A DNA stretch of 60,641 nucleotides from Gordonia sputi NBRC 100414 (GCF_000248055.1 NZ_BAFC01000016.1:1-60641); one strand, 5' to 3'; numbered from the stretch's first letter, positions 8,601 to 18,560 are shown. Notes: a model not told the origin generated them from the sequence alone. Made by a program: numbers and translations.

Positions 8601-8751
8601 GTCGCCTGCGTCGGCAACCGCTCCACCATACACGGGGCACCCCTGACCAGCGAAATCGCGCTGCAGTGCACAGGCTCGACCCGCTGAGGCGACGCCGGCA
8701 GGCGGGTAGGTGACGCAGACCACGGGCCCGCCATCTCTTACCCTGTAGGCC

Positions 8752-10203
8752 ATGCCCGCGCTCCGCTTCTCTCCGACCATGGGCTTCGGGCAGTACACGC
8801 TGTCTCGTCGAGGCGAGACAGCGTTGATCCTCTTGGTCTCACTCCTTCTCACGTCGGTGGCCCTGTACTGGTCTTATGTCCTCAAGGTGAAGTGCGGCGG
8901 CGAGCCGTTCTTTCCCGACGGCCGGTCGCATCACTTCCCCGTCGGCGACGTCGACGCCGTGGTCCCCTGCTACTCCGACCTGATGTATCTGTGGGTTGGG
9001 CGCGACATCAACAACCACATCTTCCCGTACATCCACGGCGGGATCGGACCGAACGGTCACCTGTTCGGCGGGGTCGTCGAGTACCCGGTGCTGTCGGGGA
9101 TGCTGATGTACCTCGGCGCGATCGGTGCTCACACCGACACCGAGTTCTTCCAGCATTCCGCGCTGCTGCTCGCCCCGTTCGCCTTCGCGATCACCATCAT
9201 GCTGGCGTTGATGACCCGCTGGTGGGTTCTCCTGTGGGCCGCAACCCCTCCGCTGGTGCTCTACGCCTTCCACAATTGGGAGCTGCCCGTCGTCGCGACA
9301 GCGGTCGGAGCCGTCGCGGTGATGGCGTGGGGTGCGTCGACCAATCCGCGGACCGGCGACCGTCGACTCTCACTACGAACGTCGGCGATGCTCGCGGCGG
9401 TGCTGTTGGGAATCGGCTTCTGCCTCAAGCTCTACCCGGGCTTCTTCGCGCTGCCGCTTGCCTTGTACGTGCTGACGCGCGGCGCGGGCGGCATGATCGA
9501 CGCGCGTCGTCGAACCGAGGATCTCGACTGGACCGGCGCGATCATGACGGCCGCGGCGGCGGCCGTGACCGTGCTCGTGATCCAGTTGCCGTTCATGATC
9601 GTCGGCTTCGAGGGCTGGAAGGCCGCGCTCTCGTTTCAGGGCAAGCGCAAGTCCGACGTCGACACCAACTCCATCTGGTACTGGGGACTTCGACATTTCA
9701 CCGGCGGACAGACCGACACGTACAACTCACTCGTCGGAATGCTGTCGCCGCTGCTGATCCTGTGCGCCTTCGCGCTCGCGGTCTATCTGGGCTGGCGCGT
9801 ATACCTGCAGTCGGGCACGTATCCGTGGATCGGCGTCTCGGGCGCGATGCTCGCCGGATTCATGTTGTTCCACAAGGTCCACTCACCGCAGTACACCCTG
9901 TGGCTCCTGCCGTTCTTCGTGCTCCTGAAGACGCGCTGGCCGATCATCATCGCCTACCTCATCGCCGACTTCCTGTTGGACACCACCATCTTCCGGCTGT
10001 TCGGCATCTACACGGCGCACGCGCCGATGCAGTGGTGGGTGATGGCGGGCGTGAACATCGGTGTCTGGGTGACCGCCGCGATCCACTTCTACCTGATCTT
10101 CGCGTTCGTCCGTGCCCCGCTGCGAGAACCGTTGGCCACCATGGTCGCTCCGCGCCCACGGCCATCCGACGACCCCGAACCCGTGCTCGCGACGTCGTCG
10201 TAG
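8752..10203 (+). CDS. GT87-like (DUF2029) integral membrane glycosyltransferase
   Basis: 483 aa with about ten hydrophobic segments. This is the pattern of the polyprenyl-phosphate-mannose-dependent mannosyltransferases used for envelope glycolipids and glycoproteins. Features shared with the family include EYPVLSGMLMY, the lysine-containing KLYPGFFALPLAL, and the C-terminal FHKVHSPQYTLWLLPF. It resembles the second GT87 protein at 11742-13340 (VEYPVLTG, VWSPQYSLWLVP), so the two are paralogues. The acceptor is unknown. It is divergent from rpsF. An alternative start lies at 8779. The next gene begins 10 bases downstream and may be co-transcribed. Confidence 0.8.
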   Translation: MPALRFSPTMGFGQYTLSRRGETALILLVSLLLTSVALYWSYVLKVKCGGEPFFPDGRSHHFPVGDVDAVVPCYSDLMYLWVGRDINNHIFPYIHGGIGPNGHLFGGVVEYPVLSGMLMYLGAIGAHTDTEFFQHSALLLAPFAFAITIMLALMTRWWVLLWAATPPLVLYAFHNWELPVVATAVGAVAVMAWGASTNPRTGDRRLSLRTSAMLAAVLLGIGFCLKLYPGFFALPLALYVLTRGAGGMIDARRRTEDLDWTGAIMTAAAAAVTVLVIQLPFMIVGFEGWKAALSFQGKRKSDVDTNSIWYWGLRHFTGGQTDTYNSLVGMLSPLLILCAFALAVYLGWRVYLQSGTYPWIGVSGAMLAGFMLFHKVHSPQYTLWLLPFFVLLKTRWPIIIAYLIADFLLDTTIFRLFGIYTAHAPMQWWVMAGVNIGVWVTAAIHFYLIFAFVRAPLREPLATMVAPRPRPSDDPEPVLATSS

Positions 10204-10213
10204 AGGAGTCGAC

Positions 10214-10795
10214 ATGAACGAATGGCTTGGCGACGCCCCGCTCGTCGGCGACCGGGTCACGTTGCGCCCCTTGACCTTCGACGACGCTCCCGCACTCGCA
10301 CGGGTCGTCGACGATCCGCAGCGTTTCGCCTGGACATCGGTGCCACGCGACGAGCAGTCGGCACGCGAGTACATCGCCGCAGCACACGCCGACGATGCGC
10401 GCATCGCCTACGCGGTCATCGACAACAGCGACGGACGGCTGGTCGGCTCGACGAGCTACTACGACATCGACCACGCCAACCTCTCCGTCGCGATCGGGTA
10501 CACCTTCTACGCCGAGACGGCGCAGGGCACCGCGGTCAATCCGACCGCGAAATACCTTCTGCTGCACCACGCCTTCGTCGACTGCGGCGCCGTACGCGTC
10601 GTGTGGCACACGCACGAGAACAACGCGCAGTCTAGGGCGGCGATCGCGAAACTCGGCGCCGAGTTCGAGGGACTCCTCCGCAAACATCGACGCTGGGCCG
10701 ACGGGTGGCGCACCACCGCGCAGTACGCCATGACCGACGACGACTGGCCGGCAGCGAGAGATGCTCTGCTGCAGCGCATCTCACGTCACGGATAG
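10214..10795 (+). CDS. GNAT-family N-acetyltransferase
   Basis: 193 aa of the RimJ/RimL-like type. It starts with LVGDRVTLRPLTFDDAPALARV, has the beta-strand GRLVGSTSYYDID, and the region GYTFYAETAQGTAVNPTAKYLLLHHAF, which corresponds to the acetyl-CoA-binding part. It then has the family-typical HTHENNAQSRAAIAKLGAEFEG. The start at 10214 is preceded by GAGGAG at good spacing. The substrate is unknown (an N-terminal alpha-amine or a small molecule). Its 3' end overlaps the convergent gene by 10 bases. Confidence 0.85.
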   Translation: MNEWLGDAPLVGDRVTLRPLTFDDAPALARVVDDPQRFAWTSVPRDEQSAREYIAAAHADDARIAYAVIDNSDGRLVGSTSYYDIDHANLSVAIGYTFYAETAQGTAVNPTAKYLLLHHAFVDCGAVRVVWHTHENNAQSRAAIAKLGAEFEGLLRKHRRWADGWRTTAQYAMTDDDWPAARDALLQRISRHG

Positions 10796-11736
10796 GACAT
10801 CCCGATCCGTCCGTCGCGGTATCGTCCGAACTCGTCGTGACGCTGGTAGCTCGGTTCACCCACATCTCCGACGGCCCGCACGATCTTCGCTCCGATCCTC
10901 GAAAAGTGTTCTGCCGCAGTCGAGTTGGGATTCATCTCCGACAGCATGCCCATCCAGTGGTAGACGAGCTTGAGATCGTCGGCATTCAGCGGCCCCGGAA
11001 CCCATCTGTCGTGTGGCTCCTGCGGCCACGTGTCGCGGTGCCACGACTGCCATCCGTAATCCCACCCGCTCGGCGGTGCTATCGCGACGAGACCGTTGAC
11101 CACGACGTCGAGTCGTTCGACCCCGATCTCGGTGCGCCAGCGTCGTAGCAGGCCGAGGTAGGCGACGTACTCGTCGGCCGACCAGTTGGTGGTGCTCAGG
11201 CTGTCCCATCCGGCCCAACGCAGCGCGCGTGCCACCGCGGGCTCGATCACCTGGCAGGGATGGTCGGCGGCGCCCGCTCCCGCGAAGTAGAGGTACCAGG
11301 TGAAGCCGCTCGGTCCGAGCCGGTCGATGCGGTTGGTGCGTCCGGGACGCAGCATGTCGTAGGCCTTGTCCGGATCGGTGGACGCGATGGCAGCCGCCTC
11401 CTGCAGCACGCGGGCGACGCGGCTGCGATTGGCACTCACCGCGGTGATGCGTTTGCGGTTGTCGGAGACGGCGCGCCCGGTGCAGAACGCGACGGAGTTC
11501 CAGAGCAGTGTGAGGGCGGCGTCGGGACTCGTGGACGCGAGGGTGCCGAGGTCGAACAACTCGGCACGCGAGCGAGACGAGCCGATCCCGACGTCGGGGA
11601 GGCCTGCGGCGACGAGCGCGTCGCGCCACCAGTTGCCGTCGATCTGCACGGTGTCGGTCATGACGGTTGCGGTGCGGTCGGCATGCGCAGCCCATTCGAT
11701 GAGTTCGGTGGGAGCTGGAAGGTCGGGTGTTGTCAT
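10786..11736 (-). CDS. Putative OGG-fold (8-oxoguanine glycosylase-like) protein
   Basis: 316 aa. The centre, about residues 125-170, reads LGPSGFTWYLYFAGAG, then an invariant-looking IEPAVARAL and W. This recalls the helix-hairpin-helix region of the 8-oxoguanine DNA glycosylase OGG-fold family annotated in actinobacteria. That match is from memory, so the repair function is inferred. I do not see the usual catalytic Lys. The start MTTPDLP at 11736 lies 5 bases before the end of the GT87 gene. The longer open frame upstream is antisense noise. It probably follows the GT87 gene in one transcript. Confidence 0.55.
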   Translation of the reverse strand: MTTPDLPAPTELIEWAAHADRTATVMTDTVQIDGNWWRDALVAAGLPDVGIGSSRSRAELFDLGTLASTSPDAALTLLWNSVAFCTGRAVSDNRKRITAVSANRSRVARVLQEAAAIASTDPDKAYDMLRPGRTNRIDRLGPSGFTWYLYFAGAGAADHPCQVIEPAVARALRWAGWDSLSTTNWSADEYVAYLGLLRRWRTEIGVERLDVVVNGLVAIAPPSGWDYGWQSWHRDTWPQEPHDRWVPGPLNADDLKLVYHWMGMLSEMNPNSTAAEHFSRIGAKIVRAVGDVGEPSYQRHDEFGRYRDGRIGMSYP

Positions 11737-11741
11737 GCACC

Positions 11742-13340
11742 CTAGGACGTCGAAACCCGCCTGCCGGTTCCACCGAAAGTTTCTGGCATCGCACCAAGCC
11801 GAGCCGGATCGGCGGTCGCATACGCGCCGGCAGCTCCGTCGAGCGGTCCGCCCGCCGGATCGTCGAGCGGTCTGCGGCGTCGGTCTCGACGCACCAGGTT
11901 GTCCACGGGGTGGTAGATCTGCCAGATCACGACGATGCACAGCACGACCACCATCAGCGCGCGAAGGACTACGGCCAGGGTGAACCACCCCTCGGGGAGC
12001 CAGCGGCGCGACGGATCCAGGAACAGCGACATCCGCGGAATCCACACCAGGGCGTCGATCACCATCCACGTCATCAGCAGTCGCGTATGGGGAATGGCCA
12101 GTACCGCGAGCGGCACAAGCCACAGCGAGTACTGCGGACTCCAGACCTTGTTCACCAGCAGGAAGCCCGCGACCATGAGAAACGCCAACTGCGCGAGGCG
12201 CGGTCGGGTCGGCGCGCGCAGTGCCAGGTAGCCGATCCCGCAGGCGATCAGGACAAGCAGGCCGAGGCTGACCGCATTCAGCAGCGTGATGTTCCATGTG
12301 AAACCAGCCGCTTTCGCGAGGATGCGGAAGAGGCTGTCGGAGTCGGCGCCGCGCTGACCGTTGTAGCGGAAGAACTCGTACCAGCCGCGCGGATGCAGCA
12401 GCAGGATCGGCAGATTCACCACGACCCACGCCAGTACCGCCGCCGACGCCGCGACGAAGAAGTCGGTGACGCGTTTGGCTCGGAGACACAGCACGAGAAG
12501 GACGAACAGCAGCAGGATCGGATACCACTTCGACGCGACCCCGAGACCGATGAACAACCCCGCCAGCCACGGCTTGTTGCGTGCCCAGGCCAGGATCGCG
12601 ACCGCGACCATAGCCACAGCGATGGCGTCGAAGTTGGTGAATGCGTGGACGATCACCAGCGGTGAGAGAGCAGCCAGCCACGCCGCCCAGATGCGCGTGC
12701 GGGCGGTGAGCGCGGTCGCCCAGACGACGACGAGCCAGAACAGCGCGAGACCGAGCGCCACGAGATCGAAGAACAACACGACGCTCAGCGCGCCCGGTAT
12801 CCCGAGGTGATCGTGCAACCACTGCCATCCCTGCGCAGCCTGCGCGGCGACGTACATGTAGAGGCCGGTCAGCACCGGGTACTCCATGTACCGCGTGATG
12901 GTGTTGCCGTTCTGGTCCTGCTGGGTCCACGAGGCCTTGTAGGGGAACGCGCCCTTGTCCAGTTGCTCGGCGCCGTAGAGCGCGATCACGTCGGAGTAGC
13001 AGAGATCGGTGAACTGACGCTGGTTGTCCCAGTCGAGCCGCATCGCATGTCCGGCATCGTTGGCCTCCGACGTCGCGGGAGCCTGCTGCAGACAGCCCGC
13101 CTTGCCGTACCAACTGAGCGCCAACGCGCACAGGGAAAGCAGGAACAGGACGCGGATCGGTGTCCAACGTCGACTGCGCCCGACGGCCCCGTGCGCTCCC
13201 AGCGGACCGCCGATCACGCGACTCGCATCTCGGACGACGACGTCGGTCCTGCTGGGAATCACCCGCGCGTCGTCGACCCGGGCATCGTCGGACAGGGCAA
13301 CCGGACTGGCGACCCCGCCCACGATCTGACCGTCGGACAT
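11742..13340 (-). CDS. GT87-like integral membrane glycosyltransferase (Rv0051-type)
   Basis: About 532 aa. A soluble N-terminal segment of about 65 residues is followed by roughly ten membrane helices (WTPIRVLFLLSLCALALSW being the first). Family landmarks are MEYPVLTGLYMY, FTNFDAIAVAM, GLGVASKWYPILLLF and VWSPQYSLWLVPL. Its position next to ponA matches the mycobacterial gene Rv0051. The likely role is transfer of mannose or another sugar from a polyprenyl-phosphate donor to an envelope acceptor. The start is uncertain: 13340 ATG is used, but in-frame GTG codons just upstream are possible. Confidence 0.8.
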   Translation of the reverse strand: MSDGQIVGGVASPVALSDDARVDDARVIPSRTDVVVRDASRVIGGPLGAHGAVGRSRRWTPIRVLFLLSLCALALSWYGKAGCLQQAPATSEANDAGHAMRLDWDNQRQFTDLCYSDVIALYGAEQLDKGAFPYKASWTQQDQNGNTITRYMEYPVLTGLYMYVAAQAAQGWQWLHDHLGIPGALSVVLFFDLVALGLALFWLVVVWATALTARTRIWAAWLAALSPLVIVHAFTNFDAIAVAMVAVAILAWARNKPWLAGLFIGLGVASKWYPILLLFVLLVLCLRAKRVTDFFVAASAAVLAWVVVNLPILLLHPRGWYEFFRYNGQRGADSDSLFRILAKAAGFTWNITLLNAVSLGLLVLIACGIGYLALRAPTRPRLAQLAFLMVAGFLLVNKVWSPQYSLWLVPLAVLAIPHTRLLMTWMVIDALVWIPRMSLFLDPSRRWLPEGWFTLAVVLRALMVVVLCIVVIWQIYHPVDNLVRRDRRRRPLDDPAGGPLDGAAGAYATADPARLGAMPETFGGTGRRVSTS

Positions 13341-13434
13341 CACCCCGCCGGAGATCACCCCGTCAGGAATCGATCGCTGCTGTGGCTGCGCCGACGCGGC
13401 GTCGTCGAAGTGCTTTCCCGACGACGAGCGACGG

Positions 13435-15750
13435 TCAGCCGACCGGCGGCTCAGGGGTGACTCCGCCCTCGTTGCCGGTGCCGCCGGTACCGCCCTCGCC
13501 GTTACCGCCGTTTCCCGCACCACCGTTACCGGTGGTGCCGTTGCCGTTTCCCGGCTCCGGATTACCCGGGAGCGGGATCGTCACGCCGGGAGCGAGGGTG
13601 ATTCCGCCACCTCCGCCACCGCCACCGTTGCCCGGGATCTGCGGTATCTGCGGGGTGTTGTCCCGCTGCGTACGCGTCCGCGGCGAGTTGTTGTAGTCGG
13701 GGTTGTACGTGCTGGTCGGCGCTTCGGTCGGTGCACCGGCCTGACCACCGACGGCCGCGGGCTCGGGGAACTGCTCGACCTGGTCGCCCTCGAGGGCGTT
13801 GTTCATCGACCTACGCCAGATCTGGGCGGGAAGCCCGCTGCCGTACACCGGTGACCCGCCGTAGTTGGTCAGCGCGGTGCCCTTGTCGGTACCGACCCAG
13901 ACGGCCGTGGACAGCTGCGGCGTGTAGCCGACCATCCACGCGTCCTTGTTCTGCCCGGTGTCGCCGAGCTGTGCGGTACCGGTCTTGGCCGCCGACGGAC
14001 GTGCACCGTAGGTGTCGTCGGAGAGCGAGTTGCCATTCGAGTACGCGGCGATCGGCTCGAGCGCCGAGGTCACGTTATCGGCGACCTTGGCAGGGAAGAC
14101 CCGCTTGCCGTCGTTCTGCTGATGCTCGTAGAGCACCTCACCGGTCGAGGTCTCGACCTTCTGCACCATGTACGGCTCGCGATAGACGCCCGACGCCGCC
14201 AGCGTTGCGTACGCCGACGCCATGTCGATGACCCGCGACGGGTACTGACCGAGCACGACGCCGCCCTCGACCTCACCGTTGGGGTTCTGCAACGTCTTCT
14301 GGATGTCGCCGAACGACTCGGCGACGCCCGCCGTGTGCGCGGCGTCGGCGACAGCGCGCGCTTGGCCCTTGAGGTCCATCATCAGGCGGTAGTAGACGGT
14401 GTTGAGCGACATCTTCATCGCGGTCGCGAGGTTGCACGACCCGCAGCTCTCACCGTCGGAGTTCTCGACGGTCAGACCCGTCGACGTCTGGTACGGCGCG
14501 GAGCTGTACACCTTGGACAGCGGGATTCCCTGCTCCAGTGCCGCGACCAGCGCGAACACCTTGAACGACGATCCGGTCTGCAGACCAGCCTGCGCGTAGT
14601 CCCAACCCTGGCCGTCGTCGCCACCGTAGTAGCCGCGGACTCCACCGGTCTTCGGGTCGATCGACACGACGGCGTCGCGGATCTTGTCGGGCTCGCCGTT
14701 GAGCACCCCGTTGTCGCACGAGTAGATCTTGTTCTCGCGGCACGCGGCCTGCACAGCGGCGTTCTGCGCCTTGGGATCGATCGTGGTGGTGATCTTGAGA
14801 CCCTCGGTCCGCACCTGCTGCTCGGAGATGTTCAGCTTGTTCAGCTCGGCCATCACCTGACGCTTGATCAGACCGTTGGGGCCGGGCGTCTCCACGGCCG
14901 CCGCGGGCTGCGGGTAGACCTTCGGATACTGCATCGACGCCCGCTCGGACTGCTTGAGCGAACCGATCTGGACCATGCCGTCGAGCACATAGTTCCAGCG
15001 ACCCTCGGAAGCGACCTTGTCGACGGCGGGGTCGTAGTAGGAGGGCGAACGGATCGCCGCTGCCAGCACCGCGGACTCCTCGGGGGTCAGCTTGCTGACG
15101 TCTTTACGGAAGTAGGCCTGCGAGGCAGCGGACACACCGTAGGCGCCGCGCCCGAAGTAGATGGTGTTGAGATAGGCGGCCATGATGTCGTCCTTGGACC
15201 ACTGTCCCGACATCTTGGTCGCGATCGCGAGCTCTTTGAACTTGCGCTCGTAGCTGTGCTCATCGCCGACGAGCGCGTTCTTGACGTACTGCTGCGTGAT
15301 GGTCGAACCACCACCGGCGTCGGCGTTGTTGGTGAAGCGACCGACCACCGCGCGCCCGATGCCCGTGACCGAGAAGCCCTCGTTGCTGCGGAACTGGCGG
15401 TCTTCGGCCGCGATCACCGCGTCCTGCATCGACTTGGGGATGTCGGTGATCTTGACGTCGGTGCGGTTACCCTCCGGCGGCACGACCTTGGCCAGCGTCT
15501 TGCCCGTCGAGTCGGTGATCAAGGCGACCTGGTTCTGCTTGATGTCGCCGGGGCTGGGCACCGTCACCGTCGCGTAGGTGATCGCGAAGGCGAGAATGCC
15601 GATCAGGATCACCGCGGGGACCAACCCACCGAGAATGCCAAGCGTCCAGGCGATCACGCGATGCCGCGACTGCGTTGTCTGCTCGGCATCGTTCTTGGCC
15701 GATCGGGTCGGCCGTTTTCCCGTGCCGTGCGACGACTCCGTCCCGCTCAT
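13435..15750 (-). CDS. ponA: Bifunctional penicillin-binding protein (PonA type)
   Basis: 771-aa class A PBP. It has a short cytoplasmic tail, a membrane anchor (residues about 33-60), and a GT51 glycosyltransferase with EDRQF (catalytic Glu116), GGSTITQQ and an AAYLNTIYFG motif. The transpeptidase has SSFK (nucleophile Ser394) and KTGT (Lys589). The C-terminal 70 residues are a low-complexity Pro/Gly/Asn tail typical of mycobacterial PonA1. It polymerises and crosslinks peptidoglycan at the outer face of the membrane. It is transcribed in the same direction as, and 94 bases from, the GT87 gene. Confidence 0.95.
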   Translation of the reverse strand: MSGTESSHGTGKRPTRSAKNDAEQTTQSRHRVIAWTLGILGGLVPAVILIGILAFAITYATVTVPSPGDIKQNQVALITDSTGKTLAKVVPPEGNRTDVKITDIPKSMQDAVIAAEDRQFRSNEGFSVTGIGRAVVGRFTNNADAGGGSTITQQYVKNALVGDEHSYERKFKELAIATKMSGQWSKDDIMAAYLNTIYFGRGAYGVSAASQAYFRKDVSKLTPEESAVLAAAIRSPSYYDPAVDKVASEGRWNYVLDGMVQIGSLKQSERASMQYPKVYPQPAAAVETPGPNGLIKRQVMAELNKLNISEQQVRTEGLKITTTIDPKAQNAAVQAACRENKIYSCDNGVLNGEPDKIRDAVVSIDPKTGGVRGYYGGDDGQGWDYAQAGLQTGSSFKVFALVAALEQGIPLSKVYSSAPYQTSTGLTVENSDGESCGSCNLATAMKMSLNTVYYRLMMDLKGQARAVADAAHTAGVAESFGDIQKTLQNPNGEVEGGVVLGQYPSRVIDMASAYATLAASGVYREPYMVQKVETSTGEVLYEHQQNDGKRVFPAKVADNVTSALEPIAAYSNGNSLSDDTYGARPSAAKTGTAQLGDTGQNKDAWMVGYTPQLSTAVWVGTDKGTALTNYGGSPVYGSGLPAQIWRRSMNNALEGDQVEQFPEPAAVGGQAGAPTEAPTSTYNPDYNNSPRTRTQRDNTPQIPQIPGNGGGGGGGGITLAPGVTIPLPGNPEPGNGNGTTGNGGAGNGGNGEGGTGGTGNEGGVTPEPPVG

Positions 15751-15988
15751 CGATCACCTTTCCGCACCGCAACCCAGGTCGCGCTCACGCGTGCCTGTGC
15801 CGTGTTGTTCGAGGTCAGAACCGCCACCATGGTCGGTTTACCGCTCCTCACAGTACTTCTCCATTGCATCGAGCCCACTCCACTGTGACGTATGCGGCGC
15901 TGGCACGGCAAAAAACCTGCGGCCCACACCACAAAGTCAGAACGCCGACGAGCGTCGTATCTCTCGTCGACGAACGTGGAAACAACCG

Positions 15989-16378
15989 TTATTCGGCCAC
16001 CCGACGACGACGTCGTGTCGATCGTGGCGGCAGACCCGCAACGTACGACTGGACCAGATGGTTCCAGCTACATGTACGGCAGACCTCGACGACGTGCACG
16101 GTGAATTCTTCGGCGGTCGCGTCGAGGGAGGCGATCTCTTCTGCGGTACGCGCCGACCCCGACACCTGGCCGAGCCGGTCGCCGAACACCCAGGACACCA
16201 GCGTGACCTGCTCCTTGCGGCAGATCGGGCACAGCGTCGACGACGGGCGCCCGTGGAACTTCGCGGCGCGCAACAGGTAGGGATTCGCGTCGCACACGTC
16301 GGCGACGGCTGTCCGGCCGGAGTGGACATCGGACAGTCGGGACCGACGCTGCAAGGCGTAGTCGACGATCTGGCGCAC
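15989..16378 (-). CDS. DUF5318 protein (Rv0049-type)
   Basis: 129 aa. It contains two cysteine pairs (LCPICRKE near residue 50 and VCRTCSWNH near 100), which look like a zinc ribbon. It has conserved VSWVFGDRLG between them and a basic C terminus (RSTRRRRR). The position just upstream of ponA matches mycobacterial Rv0049, and the family is DUF5318, of unknown function. The 238 bases between it and ponA show no other gene. Confidence 0.8.
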   Translation of the reverse strand: MRQIVDYALQRRSRLSDVHSGRTAVADVCDANPYLLRAAKFHGRPSSTLCPICRKEQVTLVSWVFGDRLGQVSGSARTAEEIASLDATAEEFTVHVVEVCRTCSWNHLVQSYVAGLPPRSTRRRRRVAE

Positions 16379-16510
16379 GTGTTTCAGCGTACGTCGTCAC
16401 GCTCTGGGACGTCTGCGCGGACGCGCGCCGCGTCAACACTCGCCACCCCGCGCGTCGCCCGCAGGTCACCGGCATGACATGTTGTGGACACTCCCCCGTC
16501 GACACAGTTA

Positions 16511-16523
16511 TATCGGTGCGATA
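16511..16523. promoter_or_regulatory. Small palindrome upstream of the padR-ino1 operon
   Basis: TATCG-GTG-CGATA is a perfect 5-bp inverted repeat about 100 bases before the PadR start. PadR proteins usually repress their own promoter through short palindromes, so this is a candidate operator. The TATATC overlapping its left arm could equally be part of a -10 element. A related string (TATATCGGTG) also occurs at about 18507, before the TerD fusion gene. Confidence 0.3.
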
Positions 16524-16618
16524 CATTGGAAACCACATCGACGCGACATGCCGTGTGGTCCCATCGGACACCCTCTGCGTGCGCGATCAGCCACGAGATC
16601 ACCGAGGAGGTGCGCACC

Positions 16619-17314
16619 ATGCTGGAGCTCGCCATTCTCGGATTGCTACTCGAATCACCCATGCACGGCTATGAGCTGCGCAAACGCCTCACCGGGTTGT
16701 TGGGCGCATTCCGGGCGTTCTCGTACGGCTCGCTGTATCCGACGCTGCGCAGGATGCAGGCGGACGGCCTGATCGACGAGGCGAGCACGCCCGCGGGCAT
16801 GAAGGTGCGTCGCGGTCGACGTGTGTACCAACTGACCGAGAAGGGTCGCATCCGCTTCAACGAGCTGGTCGCCGACACCGGACCGCAGAACTACACCGAC
16901 GACGGATTCGGCGTCCACCTGGCCTTTTTCTCCCGCACCCCAGCGGTGGCCCGGATGCGCATCCTCGAAGGGCGTCGACGTCAGGTCGAGGAACGGCGTG
17001 AGGGATTGCGCGAACTCGTCACCCGCGCGACGCGTGCGTCGGATCGCTACACCCGCCAACTGCACGAGCTGAGCCTCGAGTCGAGCGAGCGCGAGGTGCG
17101 CTGGCTCAACGAGCTCATCGCCGCAGAACACACACTTCCGGACGCGACCCCACAGCCGGGTCGCGACGGGACACAAGAAACACCCGAGCCGCCGGAATCG
17201 GCTGCGCTCGACACCGCCCCGGTGACACACAACTCGCCGGCGGTAACCCACGTTCCAGGGTCCAGCGACGTTCGCGGTCCCAGAGAAAAAGAAGGAGAAC
17301 CCGACCATGGGTGA
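16619..17314 (+). CDS. PadR-family transcriptional regulator
   Basis: 231 aa. The N-terminal winged helix is typical: [20 protein letters not shown], then [19 protein letters not shown], and a wing with [11 protein letters not shown]. The middle (residues about 105-165) is the helical dimerisation part. The last 55 residues are a disordered, Pro/Thr-rich tail. The ATG at 16619 has GAGGAGG upstream. The 3' end overlaps the ino1 start by 8 bases, so regulator and ino1 are translated from one mRNA. The same pair exists in mycobacteria (Rv0047c-Rv0046c). Confidence 0.9.
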   Translation: MLELAILGLLLESPMHGYELRKRLTGLLGAFRAFSYGSLYPTLRRMQADGLIDEASTPAGMKVRRGRRVYQLTEKGRIRFNELVADTGPQNYTDDGFGVHLAFFSRTPAVARMRILEGRRRQVEERREGLRELVTRATRASDRYTRQLHELSLESSEREVRWLNELIAAEHTLPDATPQPGRDGTQETPEPPESAALDTAPVTHNSPAVTHVPGSSDVRGPREKEGEPDHG

Positions 17315-18395
17315 GCCCAATAAGGTGCGCGTGGCCATAGTGGGCGTAGGAAACTGCGCTTCATCCTTGGTCCAGGGCGTTCAGTACTACAAGGATGCCG
17401 ACGAGAACGCGACCGTCCCCGGTCTGATGCACGTCAAGTTCGGTCAGTACCACGTGCGCGACGTCGAGTTCGTCGCCGCGTTCGACGTCGACGCCAAGAA
17501 GGTCGGCTTCGACCTCTCCGACGCGATCTTCGCGAGCGAGAACAACACCATCAAGATCGCCGACGTCCCGCCGACCGGTGTCACCGTGCAGCGCGGCCAC
17601 ACCCTCGACGGTCTCGGCAAGTACTACCTGCAGACCATCACCGAGGCCGACGGCGACGGCGTCGACGTCGTGAAGACCCTCAAGGACAACGAGGTCGACG
17701 TCCTGGTCTCCTACCTCCCCGTCGGCTCCGAGCAGGCTGACAAGTTCTACGCACAGTGCGCGATCGACGCGGGCGTCGCCTTCGTCAACGCACTGCCGGT
17801 GTTCATCGCCTCCGACCCCGAGTGGGCCGAGAAGTTCCGCGCCGCAGGCGTGCCGATCGTCGGCGACGACATCAAGAGCCAGGTCGGCGCGACCATCACC
17901 CACCGCGTGATGGCGAAGCTGTTCGAGGATCGCGGCGTGGCACTCGACCGCACCTACCAGCTCAACGTCGGCGGCAACATGGACTTCAAGAACATGCTCG
18001 AGCGTGAGCGTCTCGAGTCGAAGAAGGTCTCCAAGACCCAGGCCGTCACGTCGAACCTGACCGGCTCGCTCGCCGGCAAGGTCGAGGACAAGAACGTCCA
18101 CATCGGACCGTCGGACCACGTCGCATGGCTCGACGACCGCAAGTGGGCCTACGTCCGCCTCGAGGGACGCGCCTTCGGCGACGTGCCGCTCAACCTGGAG
18201 TACAAGCTCGAGGTCTGGGACTCCCCCAACTCGGCAGGCATCATCATCGACGCCGTGCGCGCCGCGAAGATCGCCAAGGACCGCGGCATCGGCGGACCGA
18301 TCCTGCCTGCCTCGGCCTACCTGATGAAGAGCCCGCCCGAGCAGCTCGCCGACGACGTCGCGCGCCAGCAGCTCGAGACGTTCATCGAGGGCTGA
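17307..18395 (+). CDS. ino1: Inositol-3-phosphate synthase (Ino1)
   Basis: 362 aa. It converts glucose 6-phosphate to 1L-myo-inositol 1-phosphate with NAD+, the first step toward phosphatidylinositol, lipomannans and mycothiol. It shows the NAD-binding [16 protein letters not shown] at residues 9-24, the catalytic-region [14 protein letters not shown], and [12 protein letters not shown] typical of archaeal/actinobacterial synthases. AAGGAG lies at good spacing before the ATG, within the end of padR. A strong terminator follows. Confidence 0.97.
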   Translation: MGEPNKVRVAIVGVGNCASSLVQGVQYYKDADENATVPGLMHVKFGQYHVRDVEFVAAFDVDAKKVGFDLSDAIFASENNTIKIADVPPTGVTVQRGHTLDGLGKYYLQTITEADGDGVDVVKTLKDNEVDVLVSYLPVGSEQADKFYAQCAIDAGVAFVNALPVFIASDPEWAEKFRAAGVPIVGDDIKSQVGATITHRVMAKLFEDRGVALDRTYQLNVGGNMDFKNMLERERLESKKVSKTQAVTSNLTGSLAGKVEDKNVHIGPSDHVAWLDDRKWAYVRLEGRAFGDVPLNLEYKLEVWDSPNSAGIIIDAVRAAKIAKDRGIGGPILPASAYLMKSPPEQLADDVARQQLETFIEG

Positions 18396-18422
18396 TTCGA
18401 CGGTCTGACACCGTCACGCCAC

Positions 18423-18466
18423 ACGATGCCCCTCGGTCCGACTCCCGGACCGAGGGGCATCGTCGT
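18423..18466 (+). terminator. Terminator after ino1
   Basis: A near-perfect hairpin begins about 28 bases past the stop. The core is a perfect 16-bp stem (gatgcccctcggtccg with its complement) and a 5-nt loop, with further pairing outside it (ACACGA/TCGTGT, slightly offset). Confidence 0.85.
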
Positions 18467-18560
18467 GTGTGGGGGTTGAACCGGCAGGTGCGCCTCTCGA
18501 CCTGTGCTATATCGGTGTGCAGCGGTGGGACAACTCCGCGAATGCACAGGAGGTGGCGTG

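Noticed and set aside
11737..13167. Long minus-strand frame continuing upstream of the OGG-fold-like gene
   Set aside because: It lies in a second frame of the GT87 gene on the same strand, has arginine-rich low-complexity translation and no family match.
14122..15888. 588-codon frame antisense to ponA
   Set aside because: High-GC shadow frame; its sequence has no domain and ponA is well supported.
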